From Algoriphagus mannitolivorans DSM 15301 (GTDB lineage Bacteria > Bacteroidota > Bacteroidia > Cytophagales > Cyclobacteriaceae): DNA of 64,000 nucleotides. Under the pieces are notes generated by a model that saw only the letters and a list, made by a program, of their open reading frames with translations, was not told the DNA's origin and did not search any database. The stretch is taken from NCBI RefSeq assembly GCF_000429425.1, contig NZ_AUBV01000009.1:62001-126000 (forward strand), in the 5' to 3' direction. Below are positions 19,498-26,286 of this stretch, piece by piece. A program made the position numbers and the translations under genes. Position 1 is the stretch's first letter. Each line of letters starts with the position of its first letter.

Positions 19498-20114
19498 AGA
19501 ATAGTATTTTTTTTACTTTATATATTTTTATGTATTTAGGTTTATCTGTTTATATTGATTATTTTATTTTAACAGATTTAGTTTATTATGAATTTTATTC
19601 TGATAAGTTTTCCGAATCTCGAGTTTATGAGTTGCTTGATTTTCGCAAAGAATGGCTCTGGGTTACTTATCCTATTAAATTGCTGATTCAACTGATAGCC
19701 CTTCAGATTCCTGCTATGCTGATTTATTTGGGTTTGTATTTAGCTAAATATGAAATCAGTTATAGAAAGGTCTTTGGGGTAGTTCTTATTTCTGAGTTTA
19801 TTTTCTTTATTCCCCTGCTGATCAAAATTATATGGTTTTCCTTTCATCCCGTATCGATGGAGTCGGTTCGTTTGTTTGCGCCACTGTCTTTATTTAGTTT
19901 ATTTGATGCTGAGTCACTTCAGGAATGGTTGTTTTATCCTTTCAAAGTATTGAATGTTTTTGAAGTCGTTTATTGGATACTCATGGCTTTCCTCTTAGCC
20001 AAATATTTGAAGAGCTCCTTGGACGCTATGCTTAAAATAGTATTGGGATACTATGTAAGCTTCCTTTTTTGTTGGGTAGTTTTTGTCATGTTTATTTCCT
20101 TGGGAAACAGCTAG
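19494..20114 (+). CDS. Polytopic membrane protein of the peptide export locus
   Basis: 206 residues with about five hydrophobic helices and a charged loop (YSDKFSESRVYELLDFRKEW) after the first. No known family was recognised. It is translationally coupled to the lipocalin-like gene upstream, and its stop (20112-20114) lies 4 bp before the thioredoxin-like gene. A 5' copy, truncated after about 100 codons, exists at 23954. It could help in immunity, oxidation or export; nothing in the sequence decides this. Confidence 0.75.
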   Translation: MKNSIFFTLYIFMYLGLSVYIDYFILTDLVYYEFYSDKFSESRVYELLDFRKEWLWVTYPIKLLIQLIALQIPAMLIYLGLYLAKYEISYRKVFGVVLISEFIFFIPLLIKIIWFSFHPVSMESVRLFAPLSLFSLFDAESLQEWLFYPFKVLNVFEVVYWILMAFLLAKYLKSSLDAMLKIVLGYYVSFLFCWVVFVMFISLGNS

Positions 20115-20118
20115 GGCT

Positions 20119-20649
20119 ATGCGGATGAAATACCTATTTCCTTCTCTGTTAGTTGGATTTGTCGCAATAGGGGCTTGGATTGGTTTCTCTAGGTATACCA
20201 CAAAGCAGGAATTGCAATCAACCTACAGTTCTATTCCTTCAATCATGTTGACTTCAACAGATGGTGATTCTGTAAATTTGAAAACCGAAGGTGATTCTGC
20301 CCCTTCTGTACTAATCTACTTCAATTCCTCCTGTCCGATCTGTCAGTCTGAGGCTGAATTAATTCAAAGTAAATTTAGAAAGGATACGCTCACCCGATTT
20401 TTATGGGTTTCCTCTGAGTCGGTGGAGGAAGTCAAAAATTTTGCAGCACACTATAGCCTTGATAGTTTGGATACGCACCGCTTTTATTCTGACACCCTTT
20501 TTAGACTGGCCTCTGCTTTTCGATTGACCGGAGTGCCTGCCACCTTTGTCTACGATGATGAGGGCAATTTGGTGGATTATGCCTTGGGCGCGGTATCGAT
20601 GTCAGACTTGACCCTTTCCATCCAAAAAGCTCATGATCGCTCCCGCTAA
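20119..20649 (+). CDS. Membrane-anchored thioredoxin-like (TlpA-type) protein
   Basis: 176 residues from the ATG at 20119 (a second ATG lies at 20125). An N-terminal membrane anchor (YLFPSLLVGFVAIGAWIGF) precedes a thioredoxin fold with the redox motif SCPIC (CxxC) and the cis-Pro region TGVPATFVYDDEGNLV. It should face the periplasm and could form or reduce the C-x29-C disulfide of the exported peptides (inference from the neighbourhood). It overlaps the exporter gene by 17 bp. A decayed copy of its 3' end lies at 24259-24428. Confidence 0.85.
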   Translation: MRMKYLFPSLLVGFVAIGAWIGFSRYTTKQELQSTYSSIPSIMLTSTDGDSVNLKTEGDSAPSVLIYFNSSCPICQSEAELIQSKFRKDTLTRFLWVSSESVEEVKNFAAHYSLDSLDTHRFYSDTLFRLASAFRLTGVPATFVYDDEGNLVDYALGAVSMSDLTLSIQKAHDRSR

Positions 20650-22798
20650 AATCCCTGTAGTCAAGCAGCAGGCGAGTTCTGACTGCGGAGTTGCCTGCTT
20701 GGCTTCGGTGATTCGGTATTTTGGAGGCGAGCGTTCGATAGAGTACCTACGTCACTTGAGCGGTACGGCTATTCAGGGCACGACGGTTTTGGGTTTGGTG
20801 GAAGCAGCCCGGCAGCTGGGTCTGGAAGGTGACGCTTTTCGGGTAAAGCAAATGAGTTATTTGGATGAGCTGGAGTTCCCTGTCATTCTTCATGTGGTGA
20901 TCGATCATAAATTAAGCCACTTTGTGGTATGCTATGGCAAAAAAGGCGAGCAGTATCAGCTGATGGATCCGGCTTTGGGAGCTCGCTGGATTACGAAGGG
21001 AGAGCTTTTGGAGATCTGGCAAAGCAGGACGTTGATTTTGATCCGCCCCGGTTTCGAATTTGAGACCTCGGAAAGTAGCCGTCAGAAAAAGCGGAAATGG
21101 ATTCTCGATCTGATCCGTCCCGACTTACCGATTTTGTTGATATCGGGTTTTCTTGGTTTGGTCACCACGATCTTGGGGCTGGCGGTGGCGGTATTTTCCC
21201 AAAAACTAATCGATGAGTTTCTACCCAATCAGGCCTGGCAAAAGCTGGCTCTGGGTCTGGTACTGCTTTTTGTCCTCTTGATCGGAAGATCGGTGCTGAG
21301 CTACCTTCGTGCCTCTATTTTGGTAAGACAGAGCAAAGAGCTGAACCTACGCCTGATTAGCGGATTTTTTGAGCAGTTGCTGGGATTACCCAAGGTGTTT
21401 TTCGACTCCAGAAAAGTCGGGGATATCACCTCGCGGATGAATGATTCACGTCGCATTCAGCGGGCGGTGTCGGTCTTGACCACCGAACTGATGGTGGATT
21501 CCTTTGTGGTTATCGTCTGCACGGTTTCGATTTTCCTGTACTCTTGGGAGATTGGATGTTGGGTTGCTGTTTTTCTCCCCGTTTATTTTCTTCTGGTTTA
21601 CCGATACCACAGACCGATTCAAAAGGGTCAGAAAGCAGTGATGATGAGCTATTCGGGTTCGGAATCGGGTTTTATCGATACCCTTACGGGTATAGGAGCC
21701 GTCAAGGGAGATTCTAAAGAGGGGCTGTTTTTGAAAGCTAATCAAAGTGCCTACCAACGATTTCAGGATGACGCTTTTGCCTTAGGACAAGTCAGCAATC
21801 GCTTGGGCTTGGTATCCCAACTGGCGGGTGTGGTGTTTTTGGTTTCTGTTTTGGGCACTTGCTGCTATCTGGTGGCACAAAATCAATTGGAACTGGGAGT
21901 CTTGGTGGCGATCAGCGGAATGCTGGGAATGCTGGTTCCGGCAGTGAACAAACTGGCCCTTGCCAATCTTCAAATTCAGGAGGCAAAGATCGCAGGGGAT
22001 AGACTTTACGAATTTGTACAGGTAAAAAAGGAGCAGGTAGAAGATGGGGAGGAGATTCCTGAGACGGTAACCCGGATTCAGGTGGAGAACTTGAGTTTCC
22101 GCTTTCCAGGTAGAAAACTACTCTTTGACGGGCTGACTTTTGAACTGAAGCAAGGGAAATTGAGCATCCTGTTGGGCGAATCTGGGGGTGGTAAAAGTAC
22201 GCTCTTACAAGTTTTGATGGGTTTTTATCCCCCCGAATCGGGATCTGTCCTGATCAATGAGGATAGGTCCATGAAAGCTATTTCTAAAAAAAGCTGGCGT
22301 GAACAGGTGGGATATGTGCCTCAGGAGATCAAGATTTTCAACGGGAGTCTGGGGTATAACCTCAGCTTGGATCCCAATCCGGCTTGTTTTGAACAGGTGA
22401 TTCGGCGATGCCAAGAGTTGGGCTTGCATGAATTTTTCGATCGGATGCCTCAGGGCTATTTTACTCAGGTGGGAGAAGAAGGAGTGAATCTATCGGGAGG
22501 CCAAAAGCAGCTGGTAGGCATTGCCAGGGCTTTGATCAAACGTCCTAAGGTACTTCTGCTGGACGAATTCACTGGAGCCATGGATCGGATGACCGAGCAG
22601 AAAATGCTTGACTTGATCCTGAAGGTAAAGAAAGAGATTCCTGTTTTGGTAGTCACTCACCGCATCCGACCTGCCCTGCTTGCAGACGAAGTGATGATTT
22701 TGGATCAGGGTAAACTGGTGGAGGTGGGTACGCCCGACCTATTGGCACAGGGAGATAACCTGCTTTCGGGAAGTCTGAGGGATTTAGTGAAGGGCTGA
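20633..22798 (+). CDS. C39 peptidase-containing ABC exporter (peptide/bacteriocin transporter)
   Basis: 721 residues, full-length architecture. An N-terminal C39 peptidase domain has Gln12/13, catalytic Cys18 (SSDCGVAC), His96 (LSHFVV) and Asp112 (LMDPALG). A transmembrane domain of about six helices follows, then an ATPase with GESGGGKST, NLSGGQ and VLLLDEFTGAMD. It would cut the double-glycine leaders and export the peptides encoded upstream. Base composition is clearly more GC-rich than the peptide and lipocalin genes in front of it. A 22-codon remnant of a second copy lies at 24412. Confidence 0.95.
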   Translation: MIAPAKIPVVKQQASSDCGVACLASVIRYFGGERSIEYLRHLSGTAIQGTTVLGLVEAARQLGLEGDAFRVKQMSYLDELEFPVILHVVIDHKLSHFVVCYGKKGEQYQLMDPALGARWITKGELLEIWQSRTLILIRPGFEFETSESSRQKKRKWILDLIRPDLPILLISGFLGLVTTILGLAVAVFSQKLIDEFLPNQAWQKLALGLVLLFVLLIGRSVLSYLRASILVRQSKELNLRLISGFFEQLLGLPKVFFDSRKVGDITSRMNDSRRIQRAVSVLTTELMVDSFVVIVCTVSIFLYSWEIGCWVAVFLPVYFLLVYRYHRPIQKGQKAVMMSYSGSESGFIDTLTGIGAVKGDSKEGLFLKANQSAYQRFQDDAFALGQVSNRLGLVSQLAGVVFLVSVLGTCCYLVAQNQLELGVLVAISGMLGMLVPAVNKLALANLQIQEAKIAGDRLYEFVQVKKEQVEDGEEIPETVTRIQVENLSFRFPGRKLLFDGLTFELKQGKLSILLGESGGGKSTLLQVLMGFYPPESGSVLINEDRSMKAISKKSWREQVGYVPQEIKIFNGSLGYNLSLDPNPACFEQVIRRCQELGLHEFFDRMPQGYFTQVGEEGVNLSGGQKQLVGIARALIKRPKVLLLDEFTGAMDRMTEQKMLDLILKVKKEIPVLVVTHRIRPALLADEVMILDQGKLVEVGTPDLLAQGDNLLSGSLRDLVKG

Positions 22799-22890
22799 GT
22801 CAGTAGGAACCGGCTGTTCGGTAGGCAGAGTACTTAATTCAGTTTCCAGTCCTTTCTATTATCTGTGGAAATCTGAGGGATCTGTAAGCC
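22795..22890. repeat. Decayed copy of the aguA 3' end and following repeats (duplication junction)
   Basis: Directly at the exporter stop codon the sequence reads TGAGTCAGTAGGAACCGGCT, almost the same as the end of the agmatine deiminase gene at 17327-17346. A GTAGGCAG unit, AGTCCTTTC and ATCTGTG units follow in the same order as after aguA. This is best explained as the left end of a tandem copy of the whole locus. Confidence 0.75.
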
Positions 22891-23017
22891 AATTTTTTAA
22901 TTCAACAATATTTGGAGCATTTGTATTAGAAAAATACCCTGGATTCCAAAAGCTAAACCTTTTAGAGGCAGCTTGTTACTCCCAAACCCAAAGAAAGAAT
23001 ATTTCTCCTAATCCTAT

Positions 23018-23287
23018 CGTTTGATTTTTTCAAGAACCGGAAATAAATAAAAAATAGTTGAAATTCGATTGATTATTTTGTTAGTTTATAATTGTGCGAG
23101 ATAAACTAAGGTTTAGGGGGGGGGTAAAACTAAGAATTCAGAAGAATATTCCGAAAAAATCCGTTTTTCAGATTGTATAATTCAAAGAATCAGAAGTTTC
23201 TGATCCTAAGTGATTTGGAAGTTTGAAACTGATTTTTTAAAATCAACCATACTTTTAATTATTTCTAACAATTAACCATTGACAACT
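23018..23287 (+). promoter_or_regulatory. Duplicated upstream region of peptide 3 with a 9-G tract
   Basis: Near-identical to 17571-17842. The G run at 23116-23124 has 9 G instead of 11. The distance from the tract to the ATG is 163 bp in both copies, and only about three substitutions fall in that part. The inverted repeat ATCAGAA/TTCTGAT is kept (23189-23204). The stretch 22891-23017 before it shows nothing recognisable. Confidence 0.65.
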
Positions 23288-23443
23288 ATGGAAAAATTAA
23301 CAAATGACCAGATGGAAAATCTGGTGGGATCAGGGTATTGTGAGGATGCTGAACTGCTACTTTTTGGAGGAGGTTTTCAAGGATCAGATGAGCTTTGGCT
23401 TTTACTTTATGATACTTGGGTAGCAAATTGTCCTCAAGCCTAA
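23288..23443 (+). CDS. Double-glycine-type-leader secreted peptide 3
   Basis: 51 residues. The first 14 residues (MEKLTNDQMENLVG) are identical to peptides 1 and 2, but the cleavage pair is GS instead of GG, which some C39 peptidases accept. The core (GYCEDAELLLFGGGFQGS...) keeps GGFQGSxEL and the C-x29-C spacing, and has six acidic and no basic residues. Its own exporter copy has decayed, so export would depend on the transporter at 20633. A very stable hairpin follows 7 bp after the stop. Confidence 0.82.
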   Translation: MEKLTNDQMENLVGSGYCEDAELLLFGGGFQGSDELWLLLYDTWVANCPQA

Positions 23444-23450
23444 TTGAGTT

Positions 23451-23483
23451 GCTAGCCTGCATTCTTATGTAGGCTAGCTTTTT
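23451..23483 (+). terminator. Strong terminator directly after peptide 3
   Basis: GCTAGCCTGCA (23451-23461) pairs with TGTAGGCTAGC (23468-23478, one G-T pair), followed by five T. This is the best of the three peptide-gene hairpins. Confidence 0.85.
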
Positions 23484-23500
23484 AATCGAAAATCTTAACG

Positions 23501-23926
23501 ATGAACTTTATATTTGTCTTACTCTTAGTAACATCCTTGTTTTATAATAGTAATTTAGAAGGAAGGTGGAAGTTGATTGATTTTACTGGTTTTACGACTA
23601 TGGTCGGTAGTGATGCATTTAATAAATTGTCGGAGGAAAAGAAGTTAGATGCTATTCAAGGTATGGAATTCGTTTTGAATAATACCTTTTATTCATTTCA
23701 GAAGGACTCTATTTTTTTCACGAATGCAGGTCCTGACTTCTCTGTCTCGGAAAAGAAAGGAAAATTTCTCTTAAAATCAGATACTCTGATTGTTTTTGAA
23801 TCTGGAAAAGTAAACCCTATAAAGTTCTTTATATCTTCTGTAAATGATTCGAATCTGAAATTAAGGTTTGTAAGAAAAGGTGGTGAACTTGGCCCGACCG
23901 AAATGACTTTTGAAAGAGTGGATTAA
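23501..23926 (+). CDS. Small exported lipocalin-like protein, paralogue 3
   Basis: 141 residues. The signal-like N-terminus (MNFIFVLLLVTSLFY) is followed by NLEGRWKLID, FYSFQKDSIFFTNAGPD, GKFLLKSDTLIVFESGK and a C-terminal MTFERVD strand. It is closely related to the protein at 19063 and more distantly to that at 18223. It is intact although the rest of this duplicate cassette is broken. This suggests it is still useful, as would be expected of an immunity partner of peptide 3. Confidence 0.77.
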   Translation: MNFIFVLLLVTSLFYNSNLEGRWKLIDFTGFTTMVGSDAFNKLSEEKKLDAIQGMEFVLNNTFYSFQKDSIFFTNAGPDFSVSEKKGKFLLKSDTLIVFESGKVNPIKFFISSVNDSNLKLRFVRKGGELGPTEMTFERVD

Positions 23927-23953
23927 GGACTTAAATGTTTTCTTTTGCAAGTA

Positions 23954-24258
23954 ATGAAGGTACTTCTTATCATATACTTTATTTTTTATGTTCTTTTCTA
24001 TTTCTTAATTGATTATGTTGTTTTGAATGATTTGGTTCTTTATGAATTTTATTCTGATAAGTTTTCCGAATCTCGAGTTTATGAGTTGCTTGATTTTCGC
24101 AAAGAATGGCTTTGGGTTACTTATCCTATCAAATTATTGATTCAATTGATAGCCCTTCAGATTCCTGCTATGCTGATTTATTTGGGTTTGTATTTAGCTA
24201 AATATGAAATCAGTTATAAAAAAGTTTTTGTGGTAGTCCTTATTGCGGAGTTTGTTTT
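23954..24258 (+). pseudogene. Truncated copy of the locus membrane-protein gene
   Basis: From ATG 23954 the product matches the first half of the protein encoded at 19494. The nucleotides are almost identical from the YSDKFSESRVYELLDF segment to AKYEISY. Near 24258 the similarity jumps to the 3' part of the thioredoxin-like gene, so the counterpart of about 19800-20475 has been deleted. The frame then ends at 24277. Confidence 0.75.
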
Positions 24259-24428
24259 CGCATCACTTTTATTCTGATTCCTTTTTAGATTGGCCTATTC
24301 CTTTCGACCGGAGTACCTGCCACTTTTTTTATAACGGTGAGGGGAATCTGGTGGACTATACTTTGGGTGCGGTGTCGATGTCAGACTTGACCCTTTCCAT
24401 CCAAAAAGCCCATGATCGCTCCCGCTAA
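24259..24428 (+). pseudogene. 3' remnant of the thioredoxin-like gene
   Basis: It matches 20473-20649. The frame for NLVDYTLGAVSMSDLTLSIQ to the stop is kept, but small deletions disturb the part before it, and the CPIC motif and anchor are missing. It cannot make a functional thioredoxin fold. Confidence 0.78.
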
Positions 24429-24475
24429 GATACCTGTAGTCTTGCAGCAGGCGAGTTCCGAATGTGGTGTGGCCT
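24412..24475 (+). pseudogene. 22-codon remnant of the C39 exporter gene
   Basis: The first 22 codons (MIAPAKIPVV...SSECGVAF) match the exporter start at 20633, including the catalytic-Cys segment. Unrelated sequence follows, with a stop about 30 codons later. The peptidase, membrane and ATPase domains are lost. Confidence 0.8.
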
Positions 24476-24716
24476 TTGTTAGTAAGGAATCTCCATTTTG
24501 GAGTTGGCTGCACGTAGTCCAGTCTATTTTGTCTAGACAAACCTACGGAAAGGAAGCTAGTTAAAATCCTGAAAGCTGAGACTATTATGCCATTGCCCTT
24601 CAATCGTAAATAAATGCCGGGGCAAGTAGGGCTATATTCAAGGAGTTCATGGCCTTTCTTTTTACTATTACCAAACAAAAACCTGTGCTTTGTACTTTTT
24701 GAATCAAATGTCATCC
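24476..24716. other. Non-coding scar after the duplicated locus
   Basis: No gene is visible. It contains a perfect 14-nt palindrome, TTTGTCTAGACAAA (24528-24541). It connects the broken exporter copy with the next gene and presumably contains that gene's promoter. Confidence 0.4.
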
Positions 24717-25568
24717 ATGAAATCCCTGTTTTCAATTCTGCTCCTTGCCATACTCCTGAGTAGTTGTGCCTTCCAATCTATCCACCGATCCAAAAACATT
24801 TCTTATCTCAAAGCTGAGGATGGCCTTCCGGAAAAGCAATTGAATGTCTTTGCTCCCAAAAAGGCAAAGGACCTTCCTGTCTTGATTTTTATTCATGGGG
24901 GAAGTTGGAATAAGGGTCGAAAAGAAATTTATGATTTTATGGGAACCAGATTCGCTAGGAGGGAAGTGGTGACAGTGATTATTGATTATCCTTTGGCTCC
25001 GGAGTATAAAATCCCAGCCATGGAAAAGGCTTCAGTCATGGCCGTCAAATGGGTGTATGAAAACATAGCGAACTATGGAGGTGATCCGAATAAGATTTAT
25101 ATCTCCGGGCATTCGGCAGGAGGGCACCTCGCTGCCTTGGCAACTATCAAAAAAGAACCTTATGAGGAATTGGGATTTTCGAATCCTTTGAAAGGAGCTA
25201 TTCTCAATGATCCGGCCGGATTGGATTGGTATTGGTTTCTGACTGAGCGAAAGGAAAAATACAATGCGGAAGACAATTACGATGCGTTTACTGATAATCC
25301 AGCTGTTTGGAAGGATTATTCTCCGATCTATTATCTGACCGGGAATGAGGTTCCGCTGTTGATTTTGGAAGGTGAAAAAACCTATCCTGGGATCAGGCTA
25401 ACTGTAGATAGATTTAGAAAAGAAGCGGATGAAAAGGGGAGCAATTTAGAATACTCGCTCTACGAGAAGAAAAAACATGTCCCAATGGTGACGCAGTACT
25501 TCTGGACTTGGAGCAAAGGGTATAAGGATGTCTTGGGTTTTATGGGGGTCAGAGAATCTGAAAAATAA
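24717..25568 (+). CDS. Lipoprotein alpha/beta hydrolase (carboxylesterase type)
   Basis: 283 residues from the ATG at 24717, chosen because it gives MKSLFSILLLAILLSSC, a clean lipoprotein signal; a TTG at 24690 and an ATG at 24708 are longer alternatives. The hydrolase fold shows the oxyanion HGGSWNKG, the nucleophile elbow ISGHSAGGHLA and a C-terminal KKKHVPM histidine. This is a BD-FAE/HSL-like esterase anchored in the envelope. The substrate is unknown. Confidence 0.85.
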   Translation: MKSLFSILLLAILLSSCAFQSIHRSKNISYLKAEDGLPEKQLNVFAPKKAKDLPVLIFIHGGSWNKGRKEIYDFMGTRFARREVVTVIIDYPLAPEYKIPAMEKASVMAVKWVYENIANYGGDPNKIYISGHSAGGHLAALATIKKEPYEELGFSNPLKGAILNDPAGLDWYWFLTERKEKYNAEDNYDAFTDNPAVWKDYSPIYYLTGNEVPLLILEGEKTYPGIRLTVDRFRKEADEKGSNLEYSLYEKKKHVPMVTQYFWTWSKGYKDVLGFMGVRESEK

Positions 25569-25603
25569 TTCCTCTTTTGAGTGAGCTGCTTACTGCCCAC
25601 TTC

Positions 25604-26278
25604 CTACTGCTTTATTACCCTTCCATCTTCCATTTCAATGATCCTGTCAGTGCCTTCGGCAAATTCCTGATCGTGTGTGACTATCAGCATGGTTTGGCCA
25701 AATTCAGAGGCCAGTTTTTTGAATTCTTCAAAAACAATATCCGAGTTTTTCTTGTCCAAATTTCCCGTGGGTTCATCCCCCATGATCAATAAGGGATCGT
25801 TGATCAAGGCTCGGGCTACAGCCACACGCTGCTTTTGTCCTCCGGAAAGCTGATTGGCCTTTTTTAAGGCATGGTCCTGCATGTCGAAGATCTTCAGTTT
25901 TTCCATTGCTCTATGTTCTAGCTCCTGACGGCTCAGTTTCCCAAGTTTAAGCCCTGGGATCATTACATTTTCCAAAACAGAAAACTCATTGAGGAGGTAA
26001 TGAAATTGAAACACAAAGCCTATTTTTTCATTTCTAAGGTGAGCTAGGTAGTTTTGAGGTTTTCCGGTGATTAGCTCATTGTCAATATAAAGTTCCCCCT
26101 TGTAGTCCGTGTCCATGGTGGATAGAATGTACAAGAGAGTTGATTTTCCACAACCGGATTTCCCTACTACCGACACAAATTCCCCACGGTTTACCTTGAA
26201 ACTAACCCCTTTGAGAACCTGGGTTTCCGTAGGGTTATAGAAGAACTTGTCGACATTTTGGGCTTCCAGTACTACCAT
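25604..26278 (-). CDS. ABC transporter ATP-binding protein (MacB/LolD type)
   Basis: 224 residues. Walker A GKSGCGKST, signature LSGGQKQRVAVARAL, Walker B LLIMGDEPTGNLD and the H-loop VTHDQ are all present. It is the last gene of an adaptor-permease-ATPase operon (8-bp gap after the permease). The set resembles MacAB-like or lipoprotein-release type exporters. No outer-membrane TolC-like gene is in the window. Confidence 0.92.
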   Translation of the reverse strand: MVVLEAQNVDKFFYNPTETQVLKGVSFKVNRGEFVSVVGKSGCGKSTLLYILSTMDTDYKGELYIDNELITGKPQNYLAHLRNEKIGFVFQFHYLLNEFSVLENVMIPGLKLGKLSRQELEHRAMEKLKIFDMQDHALKKANQLSGGQKQRVAVARALINDPLLIMGDEPTGNLDKKNSDIVFEEFKKLASEFGQTMLIVTHDQEFAEGTDRIIEMEDGRVIKQ

Positions 26279-26286
26279 AGCTTGTT

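Noticed and set aside
24528-24541. 14-nt palindrome TTTGTCTAGACAAA as attachment site or operator
   Set aside because: No integrase, second copy or regulated gene supports it; it may be chance in an AT-rich scar.
24295-24735. 146-codon minus-strand frame across the pseudogene area
   Set aside because: It is antisense to recognisable remnants of the thioredoxin and exporter genes and has no family-like motifs.
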